From Eubacterium sp. (GTDB lineage Bacteria > Bacillota > Clostridia > Oscillospirales > Acutalibacteraceae), in the NCBI GenBank assembly GCA_017463985.1, contig JAFUEH010000018.1, forward strand, positions 1-64,000: a stretch of DNA of 64,000 nucleotides. The letters are read 5' to 3'. A program made the position numbers and the translations under genes. Shown here piece by piece: positions 15,281-24,641 of this stretch (within the stretch, counting starts at the first letter, position 1; every line of letters starts with the position of its first letter). The notes under the pieces were generated by a model. The model saw nothing but the letters and a program-made list of their open reading frames with translations. It was not told where the DNA came from and made no database searches.

Positions 15281-15952
15281 ATGATGACAATAAAGCCGAT
15301 TGCGTTTATACAAAACGACTACACTGACAAATTTGCTGTGCCGCGGCAGAGCGGACTGGCTGCCCTCCCCTCGCGTATTCTGTTTGAACCGGCGTATAAC
15401 GACGCCAATGCCGTGAGAGGGATCGAAGCCTATTCGCACTTATGGCTGATCTGGGGCTTCAGCAAAAACATCCGCGAAGAGCAGTCGCTGACCGTGCGGC
15501 CGCCGCGCCTTGGCGGTAACGAGCGCAGAGGCGTCTTTGCTACACGATCTCCTTACCGGCCGAACAACCTCGGGCTGTCCAGCGTCAGGCTGCTGAGCGT
15601 AGACTACGACGAGCACCGCCATCCCGTGCTGACCGTGAGCGGCGCAGACCTTATCAACGGCACACCGATCTATGACATCAAGCCATACATCCAATTTACC
15701 GACTCACACGAGGACGCCGTGTCCGGCATCGCAGACACCGTCCCGTTCCGGCAGCTGGAAATCGTGATCGACGACGCACAGCTGGCGCAGCTGCCGGTCG
15801 AGAAGCAGGCGTATTTAAAAGAGATCCTTGCCAGCGATCCGCGTCCCGCCTATCAACAGGACGACAGCCGCGTTTACGGCTTCTCCTTTGCGAACAAAGA
15901 AATCCGCTTCAGGGTGGAGGCAAACACGCTGACGGTCCTTGAAATACGATGA
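15281..15952 (+). CDS. trmO: tRNA (N6-threonylcarbamoyladenosine37-N6)-methyltransferase TrmO
   Basis: TrmO/TsaA family, 223 aa; methylates t6A37 in tRNAs using S-adenosylmethionine. PIAFIQNDYTDKFAVPRQSG and the catalytic-region block RRGVFATRSPYRPNNLGLSSVRL are diagnostic, as are GADLINGTPIYDIKPYI and DPRPAYQQDDSRVYGF. It starts at ATG 15281 downstream of GGAGGT and overlaps the S4-domain gene by 4 bp. Confidence 0.93.
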   Translation: MMTIKPIAFIQNDYTDKFAVPRQSGLAALPSRILFEPAYNDANAVRGIEAYSHLWLIWGFSKNIREEQSLTVRPPRLGGNERRGVFATRSPYRPNNLGLSSVRLLSVDYDEHRHPVLTVSGADLINGTPIYDIKPYIQFTDSHEDAVSGIADTVPFRQLEIVIDDAQLAQLPVEKQAYLKEILASDPRPAYQQDDSRVYGFSFANKEIRFRVEANTLTVLEIR

Positions 15953-16686
15953 ACGAACAGGAAGTAATTAAAGCAAGGATGACAGACCTTGCAGACCGTG
16001 CCTATTCACGCGGTTACACGGTATTTTCCGATTTTCTGAATATGAACGAAATCAGCATACTGAAAAGTATGCGGTTATCCTGCGGCTACACCTTATACGG
16101 CGGTTATGAAGGCGCCGAGCGCTGCATGGCTGCCTTTGGTGATCCGCCGGAGTTCAGCGCTTTTCCGATCGTCTGCGTCAGCCTGAAGCCGCTGCAGCAA
16201 ATGTTTGCCGACGCGCTGACGCACCGCGACGTACTGGGTGCGCTGATGAACAGCGGCATCAACCGGAACACGCTGGGCGATATTTTGCTGCACGAGAACG
16301 TCGCCTACGTATTTTGCACCGAGAGCATGGCCGCTTACCTTTGCCAAACGCTGACGCGTGTGCGCCATACAACAGTCAGCTGCACGGTCACCGACGGACT
16401 GCCGCCGCTGTTAACAGAGAAGCCTGCCGTTACGGAACTGGTAGCAGCCTCCTTACGGGCTGACGCCGTAATCGGTGCTGTTTACAAGCTGTCCCGGAGC
16501 GAAGCGGCAAGACTGTTTGACAGCGAAAAGGTGTTTATTAACGCCGTACTGACACACAAGGACAGCACGCTGCTGAAGGAGGGCGACACCGTATCCGTCA
16601 GAGGCTACGGACGCTTTATTTTTGAAGGCGCCGTTCGCCAGACAAAAAAGAGCCGCACGGTGGCGGCCGTCAGAATCTATCGCTAA
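15949..16686 (+). CDS. ylmH: S4 domain RNA-binding protein YlmH
   Basis: YlmH-like protein, 245 aa, with an N-terminal RNA-binding region and a C-terminal S4 domain (ASLRADAVIGAVYKLSRSEAARLFDSEKVFINAVLTHKDSTLLKEGDTVSVRGYGRF). In Bacillus, YlmH sits next to the division genes and has been linked to rescue of stalled ribosomes. Here it is coupled to trmO by an ATGA overlap, so both belong to the translation machinery. Confidence 0.87.
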   Translation: MNEQEVIKARMTDLADRAYSRGYTVFSDFLNMNEISILKSMRLSCGYTLYGGYEGAERCMAAFGDPPEFSAFPIVCVSLKPLQQMFADALTHRDVLGALMNSGINRNTLGDILLHENVAYVFCTESMAAYLCQTLTRVRHTTVSCTVTDGLPPLLTEKPAVTELVAASLRADAVIGAVYKLSRSEAARLFDSEKVFINAVLTHKDSTLLKEGDTVSVRGYGRFIFEGAVRQTKKSRTVAAVRIYR

Positions 16687-16713
16687 GTATTAAAGACACG
16701 AAGTCAGAAAAAC

Positions 16714-16743
16714 ACCCCTGAGCCATTCGTTGGCGTCAGGGGT
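16714..16743. terminator. bidirectional terminator between ylmH and a lipoprotein gene
   Basis: ACCCCTGA (16714-16721) and TCAGGGGT (16736-16743) pair; ATTATTT follows on the plus side and GTTTTTCTG on the minus side. The two genes converge here. Confidence 0.7.
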
Positions 16744-16748
16744 ATTAT

Positions 16749-17222
16749 TTATGATTCCTCAGCCGGTTGCAGCGGTTCCAGCTCGCAATCCACAAGTCGA
16801 ACGTAATTAAGCCCGTTCTCCTCGTACTGCTCAAAGGTGCCGTACACCTCGATATCGCCGTATTCCTCCGGATAATCTTCCGGATAGCGGTATTGCGCCT
16901 GCGGCACAAACTCCAGTCCCTGCTGGCAGCAAGCGGTGGCGTCGGCAATAATGCAGGCATAGTAAACATTGCCGGTATCCGGATCTTCAAAGCTGGTAAA
17001 AGCGCCCTTCATCCGTACCGTTTTGCCTTCATACTCCTCCGGCGTCATCAGCATATTGTACACCTCGGAATACACCATGGTGGAGGTCAGCGTCGTCAGG
17101 TCAACATCCGCCGCCGTTTTCTGCACCGTCTTAGATTGCTCGATCGCTTTTGCCAGGCCGCAGCCGGAAAAACTGCATACCACCAGACAAACAGCTATCA
17201 GCACTGTCATGATCTTTTTCAT
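16749..17222 (-). CDS. lipoprotein of the zinc-importer operon, 157 aa
   Basis: Lipoprotein signal peptide (MKKIMTVLIAVCLVVCSFSGC), then a soluble beta-rich domain with EGKTVRMKGAFTSFEDPDTG, YYACIIADATACCQQGLEF and a C-terminal IEVYGTFEQYEENGLNYVRLV. The doubled Cys in ADATACC and the short strands resemble the OB-like DUF1980/YcgQ proteins that accompany some metal permeases (weak inference). It is the last gene of the importer operon and shares the KGAF...CC pattern with the neighbouring lipoprotein. Confidence 0.75.
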   Translation of the reverse strand: MKKIMTVLIAVCLVVCSFSGCGLAKAIEQSKTVQKTAADVDLTTLTSTMVYSEVYNMLMTPEEYEGKTVRMKGAFTSFEDPDTGNVYYACIIADATACCQQGLEFVPQAQYRYPEDYPEEYGDIEVYGTFEQYEENGLNYVRLVDCELEPLQPAEES

Positions 17223-17231
17223 AAATACTCC

Positions 17232-17948
17232 TTAATAGGCATCCGTTGTTGCCGCTGTCGCTTGAATAATACTGCCGTTCTCGGCAACGCCCTGTACCAG
17301 CACCATCGTGCCGAAATCCGGCAAAGCCTCCTCAGCAATCACCTCTACCTCAAAAGCACCGTCATAATACGGATGTACAATGGAGGTAGGACCGCCTACC
17401 CTTCCGTAGGCGACCACCGTCTTTCCGTCAAAGTAGGTAGGATTATATTGTATATTTAGTATTTCTACGCGCTCCAGCGTTCCGGACATGGTAGACATAT
17501 CAATATCGCAATCCTCTCCCTTATACTTTGTTTTGACGGTAATAACCGGATCAATAATCCAATACTTGTCCAGTGCATTTTCGTCGCCCGTAAAGGTACC
17601 AGTCACGCTGACAAGCGATCCGTTAGCGGGCAGCGACGAGGTATCCGTGATATCCAGCTCCCACTGCCAGTCGCAGCACTTGGTCTCATCGTTGTAGCCC
17701 CAAACATAATACCGCGTTGTATCGTAGAAGGCGTCATACAGCGTCGTAAAGGTGCCTTCCTTGGTCACCTGCTTGTCGGTATAATCCGCCGCCATATCGT
17801 TATAAAAGATATTCTGATAAAGGCTGTATTCCGTCGTGCTCAGCACCGTCGGCATTCCCTCCGACGAGCCGGCTGTATTGCCTGCACAGCCTGCCAACAG
17901 CACAGCCGCCGTTAAAACGGTTGTCAGAATAGCGAAAAGCTTTTTCAT
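17232..17948 (-). CDS. lipoprotein of the zinc-importer operon, 238 aa
   Basis: Start at the ATG at 17948 with a clear lipobox (LTAAVLLAGC). Two successive modules are visible: YTDKQVTKEGTFTTLYD...ETKCCDWQWELDI and YFDGKTVVAYGRVGG...GAFEVEVIAEEALPDFG. Each looks like a short OB-type barrel, and the first carries the same double-Cys signature as the downstream lipoprotein. It may collect or shuttle metal outside the membrane for the importer; this is inferred only from operon position. Confidence 0.75.
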   Translation of the reverse strand: MKKLFAILTTVLTAAVLLAGCAGNTAGSSEGMPTVLSTTEYSLYQNIFYNDMAADYTDKQVTKEGTFTTLYDAFYDTTRYYVWGYNDETKCCDWQWELDITDTSSLPANGSLVSVTGTFTGDENALDKYWIIDPVITVKTKYKGEDCDIDMSTMSGTLERVEILNIQYNPTYFDGKTVVAYGRVGGPTSIVHPYYDGAFEVEVIAEEALPDFGTMVLVQGVAENGSIIQATAATTDAY

Positions 17949-17950
17949 GG

Positions 17951-18792
17951 TTATTTCCTCCTGATCAGTCCTATGATGTAGAATACGGCAAAGCCGAGCA
18001 TATCGACGCCGACGATGGTCGAGCCAACCGGCGTACCAGCCAGCACAGAAACTAAAATACCCAGCAGTGCACAGACGACGGAAAATACCGCAGCGCATAC
18101 CGTCACCGCTTTGAAATTCTTGAATACGCGCATGGCTGACAGCGCCGGAAAGATCACCAAAGCAGAAATCAGCAGAGAGCCGACCAAATTCATCGCCAGC
18201 ACAATGATCACGGCAATGATCACCGCAATCAGTAAATTATACGCGCCGGCATTCGTACCTGTAGCCTTCGCGAAGCTTTCATCAAAAGTAACCGCAAAAA
18301 TCTTATTATAAAACAGGACAAACACCGCTACCACGACGACGGACAAAATCACGCACAGCCAAACATCCAGCTTAGACAGCGTCAGGATAGAGGTAGAGCC
18401 AAACAGTGTGGAGCACACGTCGCCGGATATATTGCCCGAGGTGGAAAACAGGTTCATAATCAAATAACCGATCGCAAGCGAGCCAACCGAAATCATCGCG
18501 ATCGCCGCGTCGCCTTTGATTTTTCTATTCTTACCGCCTGCCAACAGTAAAATAGCTGACAGCACCGTTACCGGCAGCACAAGCAGCATCTCGTTGGTCA
18601 GGTTCAGGACGGCAGCGATCGCCATGGCGCCAAAAGCCACGTGCGACAGTCCGTCACCGATAAAGGAAAACCGTTTTAACACCAGCGTCACGCCAAGCAG
18701 CGAAGAGCACAGGGCAATCAGCACGCCGGCAATCAAGGCGTATCGTACAAACGGGTAATCTAAATACTGCACCAGCTTAGTGATCAATTCCG

Positions 18793-18796
<4 letters not shown>
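17951..18796 (-). CDS. znuB: zinc/manganese ABC transporter permease
   Basis: Integral membrane subunit of an ABC-3 family metal importer, 281 aa with about eight hydrophobic helices. SSLLGVTLVLKRFSFIGDGLSHVAFGAMAIAAVL and VNLVGSLLISALVIFPALSAM are family motifs. It overlaps the ATPase gene by 4 bp and is followed after 2 nt by the lipoprotein genes. Confidence 0.93.
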
Positions 18797-19506
<710 letters not shown>

Positions 19507-19524
19507 ACACCTCCGTCAGCCGTC

Positions 19525-20520
19525 TCAATTATTCAGTGCCTGCGTCAGCACTGTCAGGTTGCTTTGCATAATGTCCAAATACGTATTGCCTGCCTCAACA
19601 TCCTTTGCCGTAACGCTCTGCATAGAATTGAGCGAAAGCAGCTGCTGCGTTTTGGCAGTGGTATTTTCCACAACGGTCTGCGCCAGCTTGTGGTCCGTTC
19701 CCTCGATCGTCATGACGTAGTTCAAGCCATATTCGTCCACCTTCTGTGACAGGAACGAAACGGTTTCAAAGCTGGCTTCGGTTTCGGCTGAACAGCCGGC
19801 AAAGGCTGCATAATAGCGAAGGCCGTAATCATCCGTCATATAGCGGAACGGAAAGCGATCGCCAAACACCAGCGTCTTTACGTTCGCAGCGTCGACAGCG
19901 GCCTGATATTGTCCGTCCAGCGCCGCCAGCTGTTCCGAATACGCAGCGGCGTTATCCAAGTAAGTCTGACGGTAATCGGGATCAGCATCACCGAGCTTTT
20001 CAGCGATCACGCTTACCAGCTGCTGCGCATTTTTCAGCGACAGCCAGACGTGCTCGTCATATTCCGGCTCATCCTCGTCCGCTTCTTCCTCCTCCGGCTG
20101 CATACCCTCGACAGTCTCTTCCTCTTTCACCTGACTGCCGAGCGCTTCCAGCAGATTCACTGTCAGCATATTCTGATTAGTGGCATTGGCTAAAGCATCC
20201 TCCACCCATTCATCGCTCTCACCGCCGACATAGATAAACAGATCGCAGGTAGAAATAGCAATCATGTCATCTGCCGTCGGCTGATAATTGTGCAGATCGG
20301 CGCCGTTATCAAGCAGCATCCTGACGTCTGCCGCCTCGGCACGGTCGCCTAGCACCTGTATGACCCAATCGTATTCCGGAAAAATTGTCGTCACTACGGA
20401 GAGCTTACCGTCACTGCCGGCCGGTTGCTCTCCCTCTGTTTTAGCGCAGGCGGCAAACACAGAAGCCACCAGCAAAGCCGTCATCAAAACGGCGATCCAT
20501 TTTTTGAATCTCTTTTTCAT
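19525..20520 (-). CDS. znuA: zinc/manganese ABC transporter substrate-binding lipoprotein
   Basis: Cluster A-I metal-binding protein, 331 aa from the ATG at 20520, with a lipoprotein-like signal ending FAACAK. Likely metal ligands include the His in GADLHNYQPTADD and in YDEHVWLSL. Between them is a very acidic insert (MQPEEEEADEDEPEYDE) in the place of the His-rich loop of many zinc proteins. VFGDRFPFRYMTDDYGLRYYAAFAGCSAETEASF is the C-lobe motif of this subgroup. The metal (zinc versus manganese) is not settled by sequence. Confidence 0.92.
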   Translation of the reverse strand: MKKRFKKWIAVLMTALLVASVFAACAKTEGEQPAGSDGKLSVVTTIFPEYDWVIQVLGDRAEAADVRMLLDNGADLHNYQPTADDMIAISTCDLFIYVGGESDEWVEDALANATNQNMLTVNLLEALGSQVKEEETVEGMQPEEEEADEDEPEYDEHVWLSLKNAQQLVSVIAEKLGDADPDYRQTYLDNAAAYSEQLAALDGQYQAAVDAANVKTLVFGDRFPFRYMTDDYGLRYYAAFAGCSAETEASFETVSFLSQKVDEYGLNYVMTIEGTDHKLAQTVVENTTAKTQQLLSLNSMQSVTAKDVEAGNTYLDIMQSNLTVLTQALNN

Positions 20521-20620
20521 AAAAAATAACCTCCAAATCAGTCTGAACGGCGCACTGCCCCTTTCGGGACGCAATACACCCTTGGTGCTGTTTTCTCTTG
20601 CCTTTCGGCAAAAGAGCAGA

Positions 20621-20920
20621 CTAATTTGAAAGCTTTATTTTTAATGTTATTAAGGTTTTTAAGCCAGCTGCTTCACGCACGGCGCCAAGCAGCGCAATAA
20701 CAGCAAAGACTGTAAGAGACACCGCGCCAAGCTGTGTCGGCTTCGGTGCCGTATCCTGAAAACGCTCCAGGCAGACATGAACGGCTGCGCAGAGCTGACA
20801 GTCGATTTTCTTACATTCATGCTCAGCGGAATGCACAACGAACACGACGGAAAAGGCCATCGCTGCCGCCATAGCCAAAGCGGTTATTAACGCTATGAAC
20901 CGTTGCCGTTTATGAATCAT
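20621..20920 (-). CDS. Cys-rich small membrane protein, first gene of the metal-importer operon
   Basis: A 99-aa protein: N-terminal membrane helix, an outside loop with HSAEHECKKIDCQLCAAVHVC (one His and four Cys in C-x4-C-x2-C-x5-C spacing) and a second hydrophobic segment (LGAVSLTVFAVIALLGAV). The loop looks able to bind a metal. I do not recognise a named family. Being first behind a promoter and a palindrome, it probably serves the importer as a metal sensor, donor or accessory. Confidence 0.65.
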   Translation of the reverse strand: MIHKRQRFIALITALAMAAAMAFSVVFVVHSAEHECKKIDCQLCAAVHVCLERFQDTAPKPTQLGAVSLTVFAVIALLGAVREAAGLKTLITLKIKLSN

Positions 20921-20950
20921 ATTGTCCGCCCCATCGTTTGTTCTGTCTTC

Positions 20951-20978
20951 ATCATAACATGAATTTTTGATTTGTCAA
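20951..20978 (-). promoter_or_regulatory. metal-importer operon promoter
   Basis: TTGACA (20973-20978), 16-bp spacer, TATGAT (20951-20956) on the minus strand; start about 24 nt before the first gene. Confidence 0.7.
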
Positions 20979-20988
20979 TCTTATCAAC

Positions 20989-21008
20989 TTATGAGCAATT
21001 GTTCATAA
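20989..21008. promoter_or_regulatory. candidate metal-regulator operator palindrome
   Basis: TTATGAGCAATTGTTCATAA is a 20-bp inverted repeat with a single mismatched pair, 10 bp upstream of the -35 of the importer promoter. The ATGA-x-CA...TG-x-TCAT half-sites resemble sites of ArsR/SmtB-type metal sensors more than a classic Zur box; the regulator is not in the window. Confidence 0.5.
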
Positions 21009-21045
21009 AAAAACGGACTGCCCTGCCGTTTGGCAAAACAGTCCG
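21007..21045 (-). terminator. terminator of the sulfoquinovose operon
   Basis: CGGACTG (21014-21020) pairs with CAGTCCG (21039-21045), with an inner TTTGCC/GGCA hairpin and seven U residues after it on the minus strand. It lies 18 nt after the stop codon of the transporter gene. Confidence 0.8.
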
Positions 21046-21062
21046 CAATCGGAACAAATCAA

Positions 21063-22742
21063 TTATTCTTCAGTATCGTCAGCGTCAGCATCAAGGAGCA
21101 CCGTCTGTTCCTCTTCAACAGCGCTGTCAGCTACAAAATCTGCCGGCGTCGTCGCCTCGCTTAGCGGTTCCTCCGCAGCAGGCTCGCCGCTCGGCTCAGC
21201 CTTCAGCAGTTCGGTGTTCAGGAAATTGAGCGCCTTATCGGTGTTCTCTACCGCTTCCTCATAGCTCGCGTCAGACTCCATGCGATCCAGCGTCTGGCCT
21301 TCGCCTGCTCTGAGCGCGTCCAGCTGTGCACGAACCTGCACCAGCTTTTTCTTAGAAAGCGAATAGCAGAATACCAACAGCACACACATTACGCCCAGCG
21401 TAATCGCCGGTACAAGCGTGGAAATATCGTAAAGTTTATTCAACACGGCTTCATCCTGACCGAGACCAACTTTGTCAGTATCGTAGCCGATTGCTGCCAG
21501 CAATAACGGTACGCCTGCGCCGGCAAGCGTCTGGCCGAGCTTACGCGTAAAGGAATAGAGAGAATAGGAGGTTCCCTCCTCACGTCTGCCGGTTCTGAGC
21601 TCGTGGTAATCAATAACGTCCATCACAAGTGCCCAAACTTCAAGCACCAGGAAGGTTTGTCCCATTCCTGAGAAGAAGGTAAAAGCAAGGAAGACATAAG
21701 GATTATGGGCGAGTGCCGTGCCTCTGACAAAAAACAGCACTAGGTTAATAACGGCTGCAAAGCCAAGTCCAACAGCGCAAAGCTCTTTCTTGCCAAAGCG
21801 TTTGATCAGTTTTCCCATAAAGGGGAGGAATATCGCCATCGGGCCGTAGGTACAAACCGTCACCACGGCATACAATCCCGGCTTGGCAAAATAGTCCTTG
21901 AACAGGTAGTTGAAAGCCGTCTGATAATACATCTGGAAGGCGATGAGCAGCATCGATACGATACAGAGAATAATGAACGGCAGGTTCGAGAATAAGTCCT
22001 TAATCGTTTTGAAAAGATTATACTTCTTTTCAGCCTGCTTAGCAGGAAGGGTAACTCTTTCTTTCGTCAGTCTGAAATGGAGATAGTAAACCAGCACAGA
22101 CAGCGCCGAGAGTACCACCACAGCAATGGTAAAGATGTTGCCGTTGAGCACCTTAACGGTGTTGCCGGCAGCATCGACTACCGGATTGCCGGCAGCGTCG
22201 CTTACAGTGGAATAGACAAACATCGGCAGTAAAATCTGACCCGGCAGACCGCCGACGCCGGCGCCGATCGAACGCCACATCGAAAGCGAAGAACGCTCCA
22301 TTTCATCATCGGTCACCACAGAAGCGAGCGAACCGTAAGGAATGTTCACCGCGGTGTACATCATGCCGTAAAGGATATAAGTTATATACGCATAGACGAT
22401 ATACTTGGTTTCCGGAATAAAGTTGAACCGAGTAAACATCAATGCTGCGGCAACTGCCATTGGAATAGAAAACCAAAAGATATACGGTCTGAAACGGCCC
22501 CACTTAGTGGGTTTGCGGGAGTCAATGAACGCACCCCACATCGGGTCGTTGATAGCGTCCCAAATACGCGCCACCAACATCAGCACGGTAATCTGTGCAA
22601 GCGGAATTTTAAGTACATCGGTATAAAATACCGTCAAGAACGAACCGATCAGCGAGAAGGTAAGCAAGCCGCCCGCATCGCCAAGCGCATAGCCGACTTT
22701 GTCCTTCAGCTTTATGCCGTGTGTCAAAGCTTTTTCTTCCAT
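21063..22742 (-). CDS. GPH-type sugar symporter, probable sulfoquinovose importer
   Basis: A 559-aa member of the glycoside-pentoside-hexuronide:cation symporter family (MelB-like), with about twelve helices. DKVGYALGDAGGLLTFSLIGSFLTVFYTDVL and RIWDAINDPMWGAFIDSRKPTKWGRFRPYI are the family signatures. An unusual acidic cytosolic tail of about 100 aa (rich in Glu, Asp and Ala) follows the last helix. As the final gene of the sulfo-TAL operon it is the best candidate for uptake of sulfoquinovose or sulfoquinovosyl glycerol; the substrate is inferred from context only. Confidence 0.87.
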   Translation of the reverse strand: MEEKALTHGIKLKDKVGYALGDAGGLLTFSLIGSFLTVFYTDVLKIPLAQITVLMLVARIWDAINDPMWGAFIDSRKPTKWGRFRPYIFWFSIPMAVAAALMFTRFNFIPETKYIVYAYITYILYGMMYTAVNIPYGSLASVVTDDEMERSSLSMWRSIGAGVGGLPGQILLPMFVYSTVSDAAGNPVVDAAGNTVKVLNGNIFTIAVVVLSALSVLVYYLHFRLTKERVTLPAKQAEKKYNLFKTIKDLFSNLPFIILCIVSMLLIAFQMYYQTAFNYLFKDYFAKPGLYAVVTVCTYGPMAIFLPFMGKLIKRFGKKELCAVGLGFAAVINLVLFFVRGTALAHNPYVFLAFTFFSGMGQTFLVLEVWALVMDVIDYHELRTGRREEGTSYSLYSFTRKLGQTLAGAGVPLLLAAIGYDTDKVGLGQDEAVLNKLYDISTLVPAITLGVMCVLLVFCYSLSKKKLVQVRAQLDALRAGEGQTLDRMESDASYEEAVENTDKALNFLNTELLKAEPSGEPAAEEPLSEATTPADFVADSAVEEEQTVLLDADADDTEE

Positions 22743-22763
22743 AAAATTACTCCTTTTCCATTA

Positions 22764-23873
22764 TTACACTGTTCCCTCAAAAAAACAGTGCTTAGCACCG
22801 ATCGCGGCAGCGCCGATATAGGTGCGTTTATCATTCAGCGACGACAGCACCAGGTTGTCCTCGCCAAGGAACGAATGATAGCTGAAGCATTGCTGCCTCA
22901 GTTTATCCACGATGGGTTGATACGCAAAAACGCTGCCGAACAGGCACACGTGTCCGGTGTTCAGAATCGTAGCAGTATTGGTCAGTGCCAGCGCCACCAT
23001 CGTTATTTTTTCCGCCATCAGCTCTATAGCTTTATTATCGCAGTTTTTAAGCCATTCGTCAAGAGGCAGTTCGTCGTGATAGCCGAACGCACTGCGCAAA
23101 GCGGCCTCGTTCACCTCGGTTTCCAGACAGCCGCAGCGGCCGCAACGGCAGGGCTTACCGTCCGGCTTTACGATATAATGACCGATCTCCGTTACGGAGC
23201 TGTCACCGCCGGAATATACCTTCCCGTCCGTCACGATCGCCGAGCCGACGCCCGGCCCCCATTTCAGCAGCAACACGGAATCATCACGCTTACGGCCGCC
23301 GTACAGCAGCTCCGCCTCCGCAAAAGCCCTGACGTTGTTTTCCAGCACGACCGGCAGCCCGAGCGCCAGCTCAAACCGCTTTTCCAGCTCCGGCTCCTTC
23401 CATACGCCGAAATCATCTTCCTTCGGTGAACCGATAATGCAGATACTGCAGCATTCCAGTGCGGTCGGTCCGAAGCCGCTGTCGGATAAAAAGCGGCGTG
23501 CAGCCTGCACAACCTCCTCCACCTTATCCGTAAAAGGAATGCTTTCCAGCTGATATAGCGTACCGTCAAAGCCGCAGATTGAAAAGGTGATTTCATCCGT
23601 TTCGGCGTGAATACCAAAGCAGCGCCTTTCTTCCAAGCACAGCGACAGCAGGATCTCCCGCCTGCCGGATTTTCCCTGTGACTTCGTTTCACCGTTCTCG
23701 CAGATCATGCCGCGCTCCATCAGCTCGTTACAGATTTTGGTGACGGCGGCCGGCGTCAGCCCGAGCCGGACAGCAATTTCCTTTCTGGAAAGCTGCTTAC
23801 AGGCGTTCAGCAGGTACAGCACCTGCGAACGGTTTTCGGTTTTGACGGACTGCATATTCATTCCCTTAACCAT
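22764..23873 (-). CDS. ROK family transcriptional repressor
   Basis: A 369-aa XylR/NagC-type regulator. A winged HTH comes first (CKQLSRKEIAVRLGLTPAAVTKICNELMERGMI), then the ROK sugar-kinase-like fold with GPGVGSAIVTDGKVYSGGDSSVTEIGHYIV and the zinc motif CRCGRCGCLETE. It is probably the repressor of this operon, released by sulfoquinovose or a pathway intermediate. The palindrome over the operon start site is a plausible target. It is encoded within the operon, giving autoregulation. Confidence 0.88.
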   Translation of the reverse strand: MVKGMNMQSVKTENRSQVLYLLNACKQLSRKEIAVRLGLTPAAVTKICNELMERGMICENGETKSQGKSGRREILLSLCLEERRCFGIHAETDEITFSICGFDGTLYQLESIPFTDKVEEVVQAARRFLSDSGFGPTALECCSICIIGSPKEDDFGVWKEPELEKRFELALGLPVVLENNVRAFAEAELLYGGRKRDDSVLLLKWGPGVGSAIVTDGKVYSGGDSSVTEIGHYIVKPDGKPCRCGRCGCLETEVNEAALRSAFGYHDELPLDEWLKNCDNKAIELMAEKITMVALALTNTATILNTGHVCLFGSVFAYQPIVDKLRQQCFSYHSFLGEDNLVLSSLNDKRTYIGAAAIGAKHCFFEGTV

Positions 23874-23885
23874 GACCGCCTCCGT

Positions 23886-24641
23886 TTATTTGACCAGCAG
23901 GGATATACCGCTGATACCCATTAATATATACGTAATGATCATAAACCATTTTTTATTGATATGTCGGAAGATCATATTCCCGACCCACAGGGCACCGAAC
24001 AGAATGACAATCGAAATCCCGAGCAGCACAAACAGCTTTGGATTAAAGTAGCCGTCCCTGATATCACTGAAAAGAATGACCGTATTCAGCACCGCCCATA
24101 CAGCGGATACCGTCACGCGGAATTCGTCTCTTCCCTTCATCTTTTCGCTCGCATAGACCACCAAAAGCGGTCCGCCGCAAACGAACATACCGTGCACGAT
24201 GCCGGCGAGCACCAAAACGATATAAGCGAGAATATCGGTTTTTGAATTGGTCTCTTTTTTCCGCTTACGGTATTTTTCCGAAAAGGTATTAAAAACGCCG
24301 ATACACATAAAGGACAGCACGATCACACCAAGCAGGTGATACAGCAATCCGGCGCTGATTTCAAACTGACGGGTCACAAAATACCCAACTACCATACCGA
24401 CCAGCATGATCGCAATGATTTTAAAGAATTCCTTCTTATTCAGCGATTTATGATTCGTTCCGATAACGCCGAGGGAAATCACGATACCCAGCACATTCAG
24501 AATCGGCTTCGCAGTATTATAGCCCACCAGCATCAGGGAAAACGGCATTGCCAGCACTGTACCGGCAAAGCCGGTGATGCTTTGAATCACATTCGATACA
24601 AAAACAATGATAAAAAATAGTATGTCCTTACCGTCTATCAT
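23886..24641 (-). CDS. TauE/SafE family sulfonate exporter
   Basis: A 251-aa membrane protein of the TauE/SafE family with eight predicted helices. FVSNVIQSITGFAGTVLAMPFSLMLVG and the second repeat VLVLAGIVHGMFVCGGPLLVVYASEKM are typical. The ATG at 24641 overlaps the isomerase stop codon by one base. TauE proteins export small organosulfonates; here the expected cargo is dihydroxypropane sulfonate made by the pathway. Confidence 0.88.
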   Translation of the reverse strand: MIDGKDILFFIIVFVSNVIQSITGFAGTVLAMPFSLMLVGYNTAKPILNVLGIVISLGVIGTNHKSLNKKEFFKIIAIMLVGMVVGYFVTRQFEISAGLLYHLLGVIVLSFMCIGVFNTFSEKYRKRKKETNSKTDILAYIVLVLAGIVHGMFVCGGPLLVVYASEKMKGRDEFRVTVSAVWAVLNTVILFSDIRDGYFNPKLFVLLGISIVILFGALWVGNMIFRHINKKWFMIITYILMGISGISLLVK

